Below are positions 1 through 9,631 of a stretch of DNA of 42,209 nucleotides, one piece after another (the stretch's first letter is position 1; every line of letters starts with the position of its first letter). The notes under the pieces were generated by a model. The model searched no databases, was not told the origin of the DNA, and saw only the letters and a program-made list of their open reading frames with translations. Source of the DNA: Flavobacteriaceae bacterium. Its GTDB lineage: Bacteria > Bacteroidota > Bacteroidia > Flavobacteriales > Flavobacteriaceae. Position numbers and translations under genes: made by a program. The stretch covers positions 1 through 42,209 of the forward strand of contig JALRBW010000057.1 in the NCBI GenBank assembly GCA_023257625.1. Direction: 5' to 3'.

Positions 1-15
1 TTCCAAACAAATGGT

Positions 16-597
16 TTACAATTTATTCAGAGCCGCTTTAATCAAGGCTTCTACCGAATACTCCGGATTGCTCTGAATGACGTTATCAATTACTTTCTCA
101 GACTGCTTTCTTGAATAACCAAGAACCTCTAGTGCTGATAACGCTTCTTCTTTAATTGTATTGTTTGCAAGGGCTTGAATTTCTTTACCATCAAAAAGAT
201 GTATCATTTTATCCTTTAATTCGATCAATACACGTTGAGCTGTTTTTAGTCCAATACCCTTAACTGATTTTATGGTAACTAAATCTTCTGAAATTACAGC
301 TCTTTGTATTTGATGTGGTTCAAGGGATGATAACATCATGCGTGCAGTACTTGCACCAATTCCTGAAACAGATATAAGTAGCTGAAATACAGATCGTTCC
401 ATAGGTGTAAAAAAACCGTAGAGTGTATGGGCATCTTCACGAATTTGCAAATGTGTATATAGTTTTACATTTTCCTCTGTTCCTAATTGGGAATAGGTAT
501 GTAATGAAATATGAACAGCATACCCTACTCCATTACAATCAATCACCACTTGTGTTGGTGTTTTTTCTACCATTCGACCAATTAATTGAGTAATCAT
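16..597 (-). CDS. ruvA: Holliday junction branch migration protein RuvA
   Basis: RuvA tetramers bind four-way Holliday junctions and load the RuvB motor for branch migration in recombination and repair. The 193-residue product has the family's three-part build: an N-terminal OB-fold domain (about 1-63), two helix-hairpin-helix elements (around residues 75-90 with SVSGIG, and 110-126 with SVKGIGLKTA), and a C-terminal RuvB-binding domain (about 147-193, containing EALSALEVLGYS). Length is normal for the family and the start is ATG. It lies 3 bases after maeB and is probably the last gene of a minus-strand unit. The partner ruvB is present about 6 kb away (6675-7694) and not adjacent. In many flavobacteria, from memory, sprA follows ruvA; that would be beyond the left edge and is not visible. 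Confidence 0.97.
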   Translation of the reverse strand: MITQLIGRMVEKTPTQVVIDCNGVGYAVHISLHTYSQLGTEENVKLYTHLQIREDAHTLYGFFTPMERSVFQLLISVSGIGASTARMMLSSLEPHQIQRAVISEDLVTIKSVKGIGLKTAQRVLIELKDKMIHLFDGKEIQALANNTIKEEALSALEVLGYSRKQSEKVIDNVIQSNPEYSVEALIKAALNKL

Positions 598-600
598 GTA

Positions 601-2871
601 TTATTTGTTTTTGGATTGAGCGTCAATTACGGCAATAGCTGACATATTAACAATTTCTTCAACCGATGCCCCTAATTGAATAACGTGGATGGGTTCACTT
701 AATCCCATTAAAATGGGCCCAATTGAAACGGCCTCTTTTAATTCTTTCATCAATTTATAGGTAATATTTGCAGCATCTAGGTTAGGAAACACAAGTATAT
801 TTACCTTTTTGTTACTTAATGTTGAAAAAGGAAAACCTTTTTGTAACATTTCCTTATTGAGAGCAAAATCAGACTGGATTGGACCATCAACTGTAAGTTC
901 AGGATTGCTACGATGTAAAATACCAACTGCTTCAGTAACTTTTTTTGCTTGTGGAAATTTTGAAGAACCAAAGTTTGAAAATGACAACATCGCAATAATA
1001 GGTTCAAAACCAAAAAGCTTTGAAAGTTGACCCGTCATTTGCGCTATTTTAGCCAAGTCTGATGCGCTTGGATCAACATTTATAGTCGTATCAGATAAAA
1101 ATAAAGGCCCTGTTTTTGTAAGCATTAAATTTGCTGCTGCTACCCGATTTACCCCTTTTGCTCTTTCAATAGTTTCTAAAATGGGTTTAACAACTGATCT
1201 ATAATTTCTTGAATATCCAGAAATCATTGCATCTGCATCCTTATTTTTAATCATCATGGAAGCATAATAATTTCGTTCGCGCATTAATCGTTCTGAATCA
1301 TAATAAGTATATCCCTTACGTTTTTGTTCCTTCCAAAAAAGCTCTGCATATACTTTTCGTTTTGACTCATATGCAGACTCTTTAGGGTCAATAATTTCTA
1401 AATGGGAATCAAAATCAAGTGAATTACAAAGCGTTTCTATTATTTCCCGGTTTCCTAATAAAATAGGAATAGCTATACCTTCTTCATGTACAATTTGAGC
1501 AGCCTTTAGAACGTCAAGATGATCTGCTTCCGCAAAAACCAATCGTTTTGGAGCAGCTTTCGCTCGATCATGTAAAAGCCGAACCATCTTTTGGCTATTT
1601 CCAAGTCTATTTTCTAAAATTTCTAAATACCTATCCCAATCTTCAATGGGCGCTGTAGCAACTCCCGAATCCATAGCTGCTTTTGCTACTGCTGGTGGAA
1701 TAGTTGTTATTAATCTTGGATCAAATGGTTTGGGTATTATGTAGTTCTTTCCAAAACTCAAACGCATTTCATCATAGGCAATATTTACTTGTTCAGGTAC
1801 AGACTCTTTCGCTAATAAAGCCAAGGCTTTTACCGCTGCCATTTTCATTTCTTCATTAATTGCGGTAGATCGTACATCTAATGCGCCTCTAAAAATGAAA
1901 GGAAAACCAAGAACATTATTGACTTGATTTGGATGATCAGATCTTCCTGTAGCCATAATAATGTCTTTTCGAGTTTTACAAGCCAAATCATATCCTATTT
2001 CAGGATCAGGATTAGCCATAGCAAAAACTATTGGATTTGAAGCCATAGTTAATAACATTTCCGGCGTCAAAATATTCGCAGTTGATAGTCCGATAAAAAC
2101 GTCTGCTCCTTCAATTGCCTCCTCTAGTGTATCTAATTTTTTAGCTGTAGCAAATTCAATTTTTTCAGAACTCAATGTTTCTCTATCCTTTCGAATTACT
2201 CCTTTGCTATCAAGCATTACAATATTTTCATGCTTAACTCCTAATGCGCAATATAATTTTGAGCAAGAAATAGCTGCAGCACCAGCCCCTGAGACTACTA
2301 TTTTTACTTTTTCAATTTTTTTATTTGCCAATTCTAAAGCATTTAATAATGCTGCTGCAGAAATGATTGCTGTACCGTGTTGATCATCATGCATTACTGG
2401 TATATTGAGCTCTTCTTTTAAACGGCGCTCAATTTCAAAAGCTTCAGGTGATTTAATATCTTCCAAATTTATTCCACCAAAAGTAGGCGCAATGGCTTTT
2501 ACTGCATCAATAAATTTGTCTGGGTCTTTTGCATCAACCTCAATATCAAAAACATCAATATCAGCAAAAATTTTAAACAGTAAAGCCTTCCCTTCCATTA
2601 CAGGCTTTGCTGCATTAGGTCCTATATCACCTAAACCTAGCACTGCAGTTCCATTTGAAATTACAGCAACTAAATTGCCTTTATTAGTATACTTATAAAC
2701 GTCAGAATTATTTTTCTCAATTTCTAAACAAGGTATAGCCACTCCTGGGGAGTAGGCTAATGCTAAATCTCTTTGAGTTTCATAATTTTTAGTAGGAACA
2801 ACCTCTGTTTTTCCTGGTTTAGGTTTAGCGTGATAGACTAACGCAGCGCGTCGTTGTTGTTCGTTTGCCAT
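601..2871 (-). CDS. maeB: NADP-dependent malic enzyme with C-terminal phosphotransacetylase-like domain (MaeB type)
   Basis: This enzyme oxidatively decarboxylates malate to pyruvate and CO2 while making NADPH, in the cytoplasm. The 756 residues match the long MaeB form. The malic N-terminal domain holds the catalytic pair Tyr40 (in AYSPGVAIP) and Lys95 (in MEGKALLFK), with HDDQHGTA at 161-168. The Rossmann NAD(P)-binding domain shows SGAGAAAIS at 194-202. From about residue 425 to the end is a phosphate acetyl/butyryltransferase-like domain, which in this family is generally regulatory (acetyl-CoA sensing) and not a working Pta. The ATG start gives the usual N-terminus. It sits between the SLC45-like permease (27-base gap) and ruvA (3-base gap), so co-transcription is likely. 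The NADP rather than NAD preference is taken from the family. Confidence 0.95.
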   Translation of the reverse strand: MANEQQRRAALVYHAKPKPGKTEVVPTKNYETQRDLALAYSPGVAIPCLEIEKNNSDVYKYTNKGNLVAVISNGTAVLGLGDIGPNAAKPVMEGKALLFKIFADIDVFDIEVDAKDPDKFIDAVKAIAPTFGGINLEDIKSPEAFEIERRLKEELNIPVMHDDQHGTAIISAAALLNALELANKKIEKVKIVVSGAGAAAISCSKLYCALGVKHENIVMLDSKGVIRKDRETLSSEKIEFATAKKLDTLEEAIEGADVFIGLSTANILTPEMLLTMASNPIVFAMANPDPEIGYDLACKTRKDIIMATGRSDHPNQVNNVLGFPFIFRGALDVRSTAINEEMKMAAVKALALLAKESVPEQVNIAYDEMRLSFGKNYIIPKPFDPRLITTIPPAVAKAAMDSGVATAPIEDWDRYLEILENRLGNSQKMVRLLHDRAKAAPKRLVFAEADHLDVLKAAQIVHEEGIAIPILLGNREIIETLCNSLDFDSHLEIIDPKESAYESKRKVYAELFWKEQKRKGYTYYDSERLMRERNYYASMMIKNKDADAMISGYSRNYRSVVKPILETIERAKGVNRVAAANLMLTKTGPLFLSDTTINVDPSASDLAKIAQMTGQLSKLFGFEPIIAMLSFSNFGSSKFPQAKKVTEAVGILHRSNPELTVDGPIQSDFALNKEMLQKGFPFSTLSNKKVNILVFPNLDAANITYKLMKELKEAVSIGPILMGLSEPIHVIQLGASVEEIVNMSAIAVIDAQSKNK

Positions 2872-2898
2872 ATTTAAATTATTGTCTAAGGTAAGGAA

Positions 2899-4254
2899 CT
2901 ACTCCGAAATAGGTTGACGAACACGTAAGGAAAAAAGTCCACCTAGAATTAGAAATACACCTGCCAATAAAATTATATTGATCGGGTTGCTTCCTAAAAG
3001 TTCATAAACAAAGTATTGCACTGAAAAGATTTGAATTATCATAGGCACTACAATAAACATATTAAAGATTCCCATGTAAATTCCAGTTTTTCCTTTAGGG
3101 ATTGACGAGGCTAACATTTCATAAGGCATAGCCATCATAGAAGCCCATGTAATTCCCATGCCAAAAGAAAATAAGTAGATTTGTGTGACTTTTATTCCAC
3201 CCGCAATAGGTATAATAAACAATACCTCTGTATCATTAAGTAAGGGCATACACAGTAAGGCAATCCCACCTATTGTTAGACTTAAAAAATGCAATTGCTT
3301 AGCCCCTAATTTTCGAGCTATTGGTATTAAGGCAAAGGCAATCATAAAGCAAATTATATTATAGGTTCCATTAAGGTTACCCGTAAGGATTTGGGCCTGA
3401 TTAAAAAAAGAAGTACTTTGATCTAAAGTATCATAAAGCGAGAGAGAAAGAGCTGAAGTTAAGTATTGCCAATAACAAAACATTGCATACCAAGGAAAAA
3501 ACATTACGGGAATTAATTGCTTCATCGTTGGAGGCATCTCTTTAAAAGCAATTACAATATCTTGAATCGTTTTTACTAAAATGTTTTCTTTTTTTGAGGC
3601 TTCAATTTCTTTTAATTCTTCAGGGGTTGGAGGATATTCAGAGGTTGTTAATACAGTAATGAGTATTGTTACTATAGATGCAGCTGCACCAATACCAAAT
3701 GCCCAATATGTATAAACTGGTATCCCATTATCCATTTTATCAGATAATGCAAGAACTCCAAATGAAACTAATATTGCAGGTGTAAAATTGGCTAGTGTGG
3801 TACCTAATCCGGTAAAAAAGCTTTGAACTAAAAATCCAAATGAAAATTGTTTTTCAGGTAATTTATCAGAAATAAATGCTCTGTAAGGTTCTAAAGCTAT
3901 ATTGTTTGCAGCATCAAGGATCCATAATAATCCCGCTGCCATCCAAATTGCATTGGAATAAGGCATAGCAATAAGAGCTAAGCTCGCAATTATTGCTCCT
4001 ACAAGAAAAAAGGGTTTTCTTCTTCCAAATTTAGGTGACCAAGTACCATCGCTAATTGCTCCAACAATGGGTTGTACAATTAACCCTGTTACAGGTCCTG
4101 CTAGCCATAATAAAGGAAGTTCAGATTCTTCAGCACCTAAATATTTATAGATGGCACTCATGTTACTCTGTTGAAGTCCAAAGCTAAATTGTACACCAAA
4201 GAAACCAAAATTCATGGTTATGATTTGCCAAAAGTTGAGTGCTTTTTTTTGCAT
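2899..4254 (-). CDS. MFS sugar permease, SLC45/glycoside-pentoside-hexuronide-like
   Basis: This is a polytopic inner-membrane protein of 451 residues with about 12 hydrophobic segments. The N-terminal half carries the signature of SLC45/sucrose-transporter-like carriers: residues NFGFFGVQFSFGLQQSNMS, then GPVTGLIVQPIVGAISDGTWSPKFGRRKPFF, a loop 2-3 motif with DGTW and GRRKP. Relatives in Bacteroidota are usually H+ symporters for maltose, sucrose or similar glycosides. No glycoside hydrolase is next to it here, so the substrate cannot be named. It lies 11 bases after the haloperoxidase-like lipoprotein gene and upstream of maeB, in a run of close same-strand genes. The start is ATG. Family confidence is high, substrate confidence low. 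Confidence 0.85.
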   Translation of the reverse strand: MQKKALNFWQIITMNFGFFGVQFSFGLQQSNMSAIYKYLGAEESELPLLWLAGPVTGLIVQPIVGAISDGTWSPKFGRRKPFFLVGAIIASLALIAMPYSNAIWMAAGLLWILDAANNIALEPYRAFISDKLPEKQFSFGFLVQSFFTGLGTTLANFTPAILVSFGVLALSDKMDNGIPVYTYWAFGIGAAASIVTILITVLTTSEYPPTPEELKEIEASKKENILVKTIQDIVIAFKEMPPTMKQLIPVMFFPWYAMFCYWQYLTSALSLSLYDTLDQSTSFFNQAQILTGNLNGTYNIICFMIAFALIPIARKLGAKQLHFLSLTIGGIALLCMPLLNDTEVLFIIPIAGGIKVTQIYLFSFGMGITWASMMAMPYEMLASSIPKGKTGIYMGIFNMFIVVPMIIQIFSVQYFVYELLGSNPINIILLAGVFLILGGLFSLRVRQPISE

Positions 4255-4265
4255 ATTTTAAAAAA

Positions 4266-5603
4266 TTACTCTAATCTCCTTTTGGTTTGAATTTTTTGTA
4301 CCACAAAATTACCCACAGCTTGTCCCTGTGCAACCCCTTCCTCAATGGCCATCATATAATGTATTCCACCATATAGCCTTGAAATAGCAGCCTCTTCTGA
4401 TGCTTTTAAAAAAGAATCATATTTTCTAATGGGAAGTCCATAGGCTACTTCTGTTGTATCTGTAAATGAAAAATTATCACCATACAAATCGGTGAGTGTA
4501 ACCGCTGCTGCTCTTGAAATAACTGAATGACCACTAGTATATTCAGGAAAAGGAGGAGTTTGTAATAAGGGTAACCATTCCTCGTCGTAGTATTGATTAA
4601 TTAAGGTTTCTGGTCGAACAACTAGTGTATTCCATTTTTCATCCCAACAGCTAATAAAAGCATCAAAAAGTGCAATAGTTACATTTGCATAAGCGTTAAC
4701 TGTATCTTCAAAAGAACTTCCCGCTAGACGGGTAGTAATTGCCGTAATACCAATCCAATGACCTCCAGGAGTAATTTTTTTGGTAGCAAACATTGCATGA
4801 CCTCTATGATGAGTAACGTAGGGATTACAATCCCAAAACTTAGCAATTTCAATCTGTTCTTCACTTAAATTTTTTCCAATATCAAAAACTTGCTTTAATT
4901 GTTTTTGAAATGGGCTCCCCTCAGTTAAATCAAAAGGTAAAGGTGCTTTAGGCTCAAATTGATTTGAAGAATCTAAAACCATTGTTCTAATTTCTTTCCA
5001 ATGAGGTTCAATACCGTCCATATAGTCTGGTGGAGTGGGTTTCCAAAACTGATCTTCTTCTCTTATGGTATATTTTGGATATGTACGTGTTTGATTGTAC
5101 ATATCCTTAGCAGCCCAATCTAATATTGCCTTTGCTACACTTTCACCATACTCCTTAGATGCATTAATTACTGAGCGGGGTACATCTTTTTCTTTCAGTT
5201 GATTCAAAAAATGCTCTTGAAAAGTTTCCATTTTATTTTCTGAAAAGATCAATGTTTTCCCCACTTTATTAAATGCAAAAAGTGAAGAAAGATGAGGATT
5301 TACGAGATCATTATTAGGTTTAGGGATAGATGCTAAATCTTTTACTTGTCCAACTAAAGATGCATATTGCTCTGGAAAAGATTGTGCTATAATTTCATAG
5401 GCTGCAATGGTAGGATAAAGATAAACTCTTGAAGCTACAGGAGGTGAAAAAATATCATAAACAACAATATCTGTAAGATTCTGCATTGCACTTAAAAACA
5501 ATTCAGGTTCTTTTAACTTATCAAGGTATTCGGTGTTTTTTTCAAATGCACAACTTGATAGAAGTAATAGAATTAAAAAAATTAAAAGGCCTTGGGATTT
5601 CAT
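4266..5603 (-). CDS. PAP2/vanadium-dependent haloperoxidase family lipoprotein
   Basis: The 445-residue product starts with a lipoprotein signal (hydrophobic residues 5-17, lipobox LSSC with Cys18), so it is predicted to be exported and lipidated. The C-terminal part has the three motifs shared by PAP2 acid phosphatases and vanadate haloperoxidases: KxxxxxxRP (Lys323, Arg330, Pro331), SGH (357-359) and SRxxxxxH (Ser408, Arg409, His415). These residues bind phosphate or vanadate, and the SGH histidine is the acid-base or nucleophile position. Length and layout fit the vanadium-dependent haloperoxidase-like proteins common in Bacteroidota, but true halogenating activity cannot be told from phosphatase activity by motifs alone. 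It has 134 non-coding bases upstream and is followed after 11 bases by the SLC45-like permease, suggesting one transcript. Confidence 0.85.
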   Translation of the reverse strand: MKSQGLLIFLILLLLSSCAFEKNTEYLDKLKEPELFLSAMQNLTDIVVYDIFSPPVASRVYLYPTIAAYEIIAQSFPEQYASLVGQVKDLASIPKPNNDLVNPHLSSLFAFNKVGKTLIFSENKMETFQEHFLNQLKEKDVPRSVINASKEYGESVAKAILDWAAKDMYNQTRTYPKYTIREEDQFWKPTPPDYMDGIEPHWKEIRTMVLDSSNQFEPKAPLPFDLTEGSPFQKQLKQVFDIGKNLSEEQIEIAKFWDCNPYVTHHRGHAMFATKKITPGGHWIGITAITTRLAGSSFEDTVNAYANVTIALFDAFISCWDEKWNTLVVRPETLINQYYDEEWLPLLQTPPFPEYTSGHSVISRAAAVTLTDLYGDNFSFTDTTEVAYGLPIRKYDSFLKASEEAAISRLYGGIHYMMAIEEGVAQGQAVGNFVVQKIQTKRRLE

Positions 5604-5737
5604 TTTAAAATTGTTATTAAAATATTTGATTATTTCTACCGAATCAATTTATTCTAAAAAGAGTTTAAAGTTACTATTATTTAAATAAATGAAATCTTAA
5701 ATCATGTTCTTATTTTATACATTGTAGATTACGTTTT

Positions 5738-6664
5738 CTATTCTTTCAAAAACTTTATATTTCGAGTTAACCCACTCCATTTGGCCCTATTTAATGGAGT
5801 ATTAGAGAAAAGTTGCTCGAAAATATCTTCTGTTAATTCTGTCCATTCCTCGGCCTTCATAGAAAGGAATTCATCCGAAGGAGTGAATGCAGTTTCTGTA
5901 TTCGGTTGAGCAAATCGATTCCATGGACAAACCGCCTGACAAATATCACAACCAAATGCCCAACCGTCCATTTTTCCTTTAAATTCTGTGGGAATAGATT
6001 CTCTTAGTTCTATTGTTAAATAGGAAATACATCGACTTCCATCTATTTGATAAGGAGCAATAAGGGCATCTGTGGGGCAGGCATCTATACATGCAGTACA
6101 ACTACCGCAATGGTCAGTAACAGGACCATCTTCTACAAGTTCTAAATCGATAATTAGTTCTGCGATAAAGAAAAAAGAACCTACTTTTTTGGAAATTAAG
6201 TTAGTGTTTTTTCCCACCCAACCTAATCCGCTTTTGGCAGCCCATGCTTTATCCATTACTGGAGCTGAGTCAACAAATATTCGACCTTCAACAGCTCCAA
6301 TTTCTTTATAAATAAATGCCATTAAATCTTTTAACTTCCGTTTAATCACTTGGTGATAATCTTCCCCAAAAGCATAGGTTGAAATTTTAGGCGCTAAGGG
6401 ATCTTTTTGTTTTTGATCGGTGTAATAATTATATAATAATGACACTACACTTTTTGCTCCAGGAACCAGTTTTTTGGGATCTAATCGTTTATCAAAATGA
6501 TTTACCATATACTCCATTGTACCATGCCGTTTTTCTTTAAGCCATTGCTCAAGTTTTGGAGCTTCTTCTTCTAAAAAAGTTGCCTTAGAAATTCCACAGG
6601 ATAAAAAACCCAGTGCAAGTGCCTGGGTTTTAATTTTTTGACTATTTAAATAGGGAGAACTCAA
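5738..6664 (-). CDS. queG: Epoxyqueuosine reductase QueG
   Basis: QueG reduces epoxyqueuosine to queuosine in tRNAs with GUN anticodons, using cobalamin and two [4Fe-4S] clusters. The 308-residue product shows the conserved DSAPVMDKA segment (catalytic-aspartate region, Asp132) and both ferredoxin-like cluster sets: Cys186, Cys189, Cys192, Cys196 and then Cys212, Cys239, Cys242, Cys246 ([11 protein letters not shown]). It is shorter than the E. coli protein because the C-terminal HEAT-like region is missing, which I believe is usual in Bacteroidota. The only start that keeps the full N-terminal domain is TTG at 6662-6664; the first ATG in frame would remove about 50 residues. It begins about 10 bases after the ruvB stop, so the two genes are probably co-transcribed. 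Confidence 0.94.
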   Translation of the reverse strand: MSSPYLNSQKIKTQALALGFLSCGISKATFLEEEAPKLEQWLKEKRHGTMEYMVNHFDKRLDPKKLVPGAKSVVSLLYNYYTDQKQKDPLAPKISTYAFGEDYHQVIKRKLKDLMAFIYKEIGAVEGRIFVDSAPVMDKAWAAKSGLGWVGKNTNLISKKVGSFFFIAELIIDLELVEDGPVTDHCGSCTACIDACPTDALIAPYQIDGSRCISYLTIELRESIPTEFKGKMDGWAFGCDICQAVCPWNRFAQPNTETAFTPSDEFLSMKAEEWTELTEDIFEQLFSNTPLNRAKWSGLTRNIKFLKE

Positions 6665-6674
6665 TTGTGAAATT

Positions 6675-7694
6675 TTAAAAAAGCCCTTGTTGATTGTTCT
6701 TTATACGTCCTAAATGCTCATAGGCTCTTGGAGTTACTTCTCTACCTCTTGGAGTTCGTACTATAAATCCTTGTTGGATTAAAAAAGGCTCGTAAACTTC
6801 TTCAATAGTTTCTGCATTTTCTGAAACGGCCGTTGCTAAGGTGCTAATGCCCACAGGCCCCCCTTTGAATTTGTCTATAAGTGTAGTTAAAATTTTATTA
6901 TCCATTTCATCTAGTCCATGAGTATCGACCTGCAAAGCCTTTAAAGCATATTGGGTTATCTTCATATCAATTGCACCATCCCCTTTTATTTGAGCAAAAT
7001 CTCTAACGCGTCGTAACAAGCCATTTGAAATCCGAGGAGTACCTCTGCTTCGGCCAGCAATTTCTATAGCTGCATTTTGCTCAATGGGAACATTTAAGAT
7101 CGAAGCACTTCGTTCTACAATTGTAGAAAGTAATTCGGTAGAATAATATTCTAATCGATTGCTAATTCCAAAACGAGCTCGCATTGGAGCAGTTAACAAT
7201 CCTGAACGTGTTGTTGCACCAATCAAAGTAAAAGGCTCCAAATGAATTTGAACAGTACGAGCATTTGGACCAGATTCTATTAAAATATCAATTTTATAAT
7301 CTTCCATAGCAGAATATAAATACTCTTCTACTACAGGACTTAATCGATGAATTTCATCAATAAAAAGGATGTCTCTTGGTTGTAAATTTGTTAGCAAGCC
7401 TGCCAGATCACCAGGTTTATCTAACACAGGGCCTGAAGTAAGTTTAATTCCTACCTGTAATTCGTTGGCTAGAATGTGAGCAAGAGTGGTTTTTCCTAAA
7501 CCTGGAGGACCATGAAATAATGTATGATCTAAAGCTTCATTTCGCTGTTTTGCCGCAGCTACAAAGACTTGTAAATTTTCTAAAATCGATTCTTGTCCTG
7601 TAAAATCATCAAAATGAAGTGGCCGCAAAGCCCTATCAATGTCTTGTTCCTCTGGGCTTAAATTGACTTTATCCGGATCTAAATGTTCGTTCAT
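6675..7694 (-). CDS. ruvB: Holliday junction branch migration ATPase RuvB
   Basis: RuvB is the hexameric AAA+ motor that drives branch migration on RuvA-bound junctions. The 339 residues are full length. Visible are Walker A GPPGLGKT (62-69), Walker B with FIDEIH (about 111-116), sensor 1 GATTRSG (about 158-164), the arginine-finger region around PMRARFG, and the C-terminal winged-helix domain ending in [19 protein letters not shown] start. A TAnnTTTG box lies only 5 bases before the start codon (see the promoter entry), and the gene is followed closely by queG. It is insulated from the upstream cytochrome oxidase operon by the terminator at 7781-7808. Confidence 0.97.
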   Translation of the reverse strand: MNEHLDPDKVNLSPEEQDIDRALRPLHFDDFTGQESILENLQVFVAAAKQRNEALDHTLFHGPPGLGKTTLAHILANELQVGIKLTSGPVLDKPGDLAGLLTNLQPRDILFIDEIHRLSPVVEEYLYSAMEDYKIDILIESGPNARTVQIHLEPFTLIGATTRSGLLTAPMRARFGISNRLEYYSTELLSTIVERSASILNVPIEQNAAIEIAGRSRGTPRISNGLLRRVRDFAQIKGDGAIDMKITQYALKALQVDTHGLDEMDNKILTTLIDKFKGGPVGISTLATAVSENAETIEEVYEPFLIQQGFIVRTPRGREVTPRAYEHLGRIKNNQQGLF

Positions 7695-7699
7695 TGCTC

Positions 7700-7730
7700 C
7701 AAAGATACTTTATTCTTTTTGGAATTTAAA
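7700..7730 (-). promoter_or_regulatory. Candidate ruvB-queG promoter (Bacteroidota type)
   Basis: On the minus strand, TATCTTTG (7700-7707) matches the Bacteroidota -7 consensus TAnnTTTG. A TTTA (7727-7730) lies 19 bases upstream, at the place of the -33 TTTG element with one mismatch. The box ends 5 bases before the ruvB ATG, so the predicted mRNA would have almost no leader. It was found by eye against a known consensus. Confidence 0.45.
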
Positions 7731-7780
7731 CTGTGCTTTTCTTCCAACCATTTCTTTAAAAGAACTGAAATTGAAGAAAC

Positions 7781-7808
7781 AAAAAACCCTTGTTCTTCAA
7801 CAAGGGTT
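7781..7808 (-). terminator. Intrinsic terminator of the act-cox operon
   Basis: A perfect 10-base inverted repeat (AACCCTTGTT at 7785-7794, AACAAGGGTT at 7799-7808) encloses a 4-base loop. Read on the minus strand it is followed at once by a T-rich tract (complement of the A run at 7778-7786). It begins 17 bases past the coxA stop, as expected for a rho-independent terminator ending the long respiratory operon before ruvB. Confidence 0.88.
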
Positions 7809-7825
7809 ATGAATTTAAATTGAAT

Positions 7826-9613
7826 TTAATGTTGCAGCTCTTGTTCTCCTTTTTTCAAAGGGATATGTTGAGGTACATAGTCGTCTTCATGCCCTGGTTT
7901 AGAATAATCATAAGCCCAACGATGAACATGAGGAATTTCACCTTCCCAATTTCCATGAATATGTTTAATTGGAGCTGTCCATTCTAATGTGTTTGATTTC
8001 CATGGATTTTGTTCTGTGGGTTTTCCATAAAACATACTATGAATAAAATTGTATAAGAACACAATTTGAGCTGCACCAGCCAATAAGGCAAAAAGGGTGA
8101 TCAAAACATTAATATCTGCTAAATCATCAAAGTAAGGGAAAGCAGTATTGGTATAATAACGACGAGGTAAACCTGCCATTCCAATAAAATGCATTGGGAA
8201 AAATACTCCATAGGCACTTACCGCGGTAATCCAAAAGTGGATATATCCTAAGTTTTTATTTAACATACGCCCAAACATTTTAGGAAACCAATGATAGACT
8301 CCTGCAAATAAACCATATAATGCTGAAATACCCATTACAAGATGGAAGTGAGCTACCACAAAATATGTATCGTGTACATTTATATCAAGGGTACTGTCTC
8401 CTAAAATAATTCCTGTCAATCCTCCAGTAATAAAGGTAGATACCAACCCAATTGAAAAGAGCATTGCGGGGTTTAATTGAAGGTTTCCTTTCCACAAAGT
8501 AGTAATATAATTAAATGCTTTTACAGCAGAAGGGATGGCAATTAAAAGGGTAGTAAATGTAAATACAGAGCCCAAAAAGGGATTCATTCCAGACACAAAC
8601 ATGTGGTGTCCCCAAACAATAGTGGATAAAAACGCTATCGCTAAAATAGATGCTACCATGGCTCGATATCCAAAAATGGGTTTACGGGCATTTGTAGCAA
8701 TAATTTCAGATGTTATTCCTAAGGCAGGTAATAAAACAATATATACTTCAGGATGTCCTAAAAACCAGAAAAGATGTTCATACAAAACAGGAGAACCCCC
8801 TTGATAATGAAGCACCTCTCCTTGGATAAAAATATCAGACAAGAAAAAAGATGTTCCAAAACTACGGTCCATAATCAGAAGTAAAGCTGCTGAAAGTAAA
8901 ACAGGGAAAGAAACCACACCAATTACTGCTGTAATAAAGAAAGCCCAAATAGTTAATGGCAAGCGAGTCATGCTCATTCCTTTTGTTCTCAAATTGATTA
9001 CGGTAACTATATAATTTAACGATCCTAATAACGAGGAAGCAATGAAAATAGCCATAGAAACTAACCAAAGTGTCATTCCTAATCCTGACCCAGGTTGTGC
9101 TTGAGGTAATGCACTAAGGGGTGGATATATTGTCCATCCTGCAGCTGCAGGTCCAGCTTCAACAAAAAGTGAAAGCACCATGATTACACTTGAAAGAAAA
9201 AATAACCAATAAGATATCATATTTAATAACCCTGAAGCCATATCACGCGCTCCGATTTGTAAAGGAATTAATAGGTTACTAAACGTTCCACTTAAGCCAG
9301 CAGTTAGAACAAAAAAGACCATTATAGTTCCATGAATGGTAACCAAAGCTAGGTATACGTTTGGATCCATCACGCCATTTGGGGCCCATTTTCCTAATAA
9401 TACTTCAAATACACCGAATGACTGTTCTGGCCATGCAAGTTGTAATCTAAATAACAATGACATTGCTATTCCAATAATTCCCATAAACAGTCCTGTAATG
9501 AGGTACTGTTTTGAAATCATTTTATGATCTTGACTAAAAATGTATTTAGTTACGAAAGTCTCTTTGTGATGATGTCCATGATCCTCTCCTGAATGTGCTT
9601 CAACTGTTGACAT
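7826..9613 (-). CDS. coxA: Cytochrome c oxidase subunit I
   Basis: This is the catalytic haem-copper subunit of aa3-type terminal oxidase in the inner membrane; it reduces O2 to water with proton pumping. The 595 residues contain the low-spin haem ligands His94 and His424, the a3 ligand His422 (AHFH), the CuB ligands His287, His336 and His337, and the cross-linked Tyr291 inside GHPEVY. Glu289 of the D-channel, Asp124 (GARDM) and the K-channel Lys365 are all present, which marks an A1-type enzyme. The N-terminus is histidine-rich (EDHGHHH at about 10-16) and the C-terminal tail is also His-rich. ATG start; 18-base gap after coxB. It is the last gene of the operon. Confidence 0.97.
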   Translation of the reverse strand: MSTVEAHSGEDHGHHHKETFVTKYIFSQDHKMISKQYLITGLFMGIIGIAMSLLFRLQLAWPEQSFGVFEVLLGKWAPNGVMDPNVYLALVTIHGTIMVFFVLTAGLSGTFSNLLIPLQIGARDMASGLLNMISYWLFFLSSVIMVLSLFVEAGPAAAGWTIYPPLSALPQAQPGSGLGMTLWLVSMAIFIASSLLGSLNYIVTVINLRTKGMSMTRLPLTIWAFFITAVIGVVSFPVLLSAALLLIMDRSFGTSFFLSDIFIQGEVLHYQGGSPVLYEHLFWFLGHPEVYIVLLPALGITSEIIATNARKPIFGYRAMVASILAIAFLSTIVWGHHMFVSGMNPFLGSVFTFTTLLIAIPSAVKAFNYITTLWKGNLQLNPAMLFSIGLVSTFITGGLTGIILGDSTLDINVHDTYFVVAHFHLVMGISALYGLFAGVYHWFPKMFGRMLNKNLGYIHFWITAVSAYGVFFPMHFIGMAGLPRRYYTNTAFPYFDDLADINVLITLFALLAGAAQIVFLYNFIHSMFYGKPTEQNPWKSNTLEWTAPIKHIHGNWEGEIPHVHRWAYDYSKPGHEDDYVPQHIPLKKGEQELQH

Positions 9614-9631
9614 ATCTTAAATATTTATTAG

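Noticed and set aside
1961-2383. Long open frames on the plus strand inside maeB (also 809-1030 and 2405-2698)
   Set aside because: They lie wholly inside a well-conserved gene, have no recognisable domain or start signal, and are explained by the reverse frame of its codons.
4266-5603. Firm call as a bromoperoxidase
   Set aside because: The three motifs are shared with PAP2 phosphatases, so halide chemistry cannot be claimed from them.
5604-5737. Promoter for the haloperoxidase-permease pair
   Set aside because: The gap is AT-rich but no TAnnTTTG with a spaced TTTG was found on the minus strand; nothing else is visible in it.
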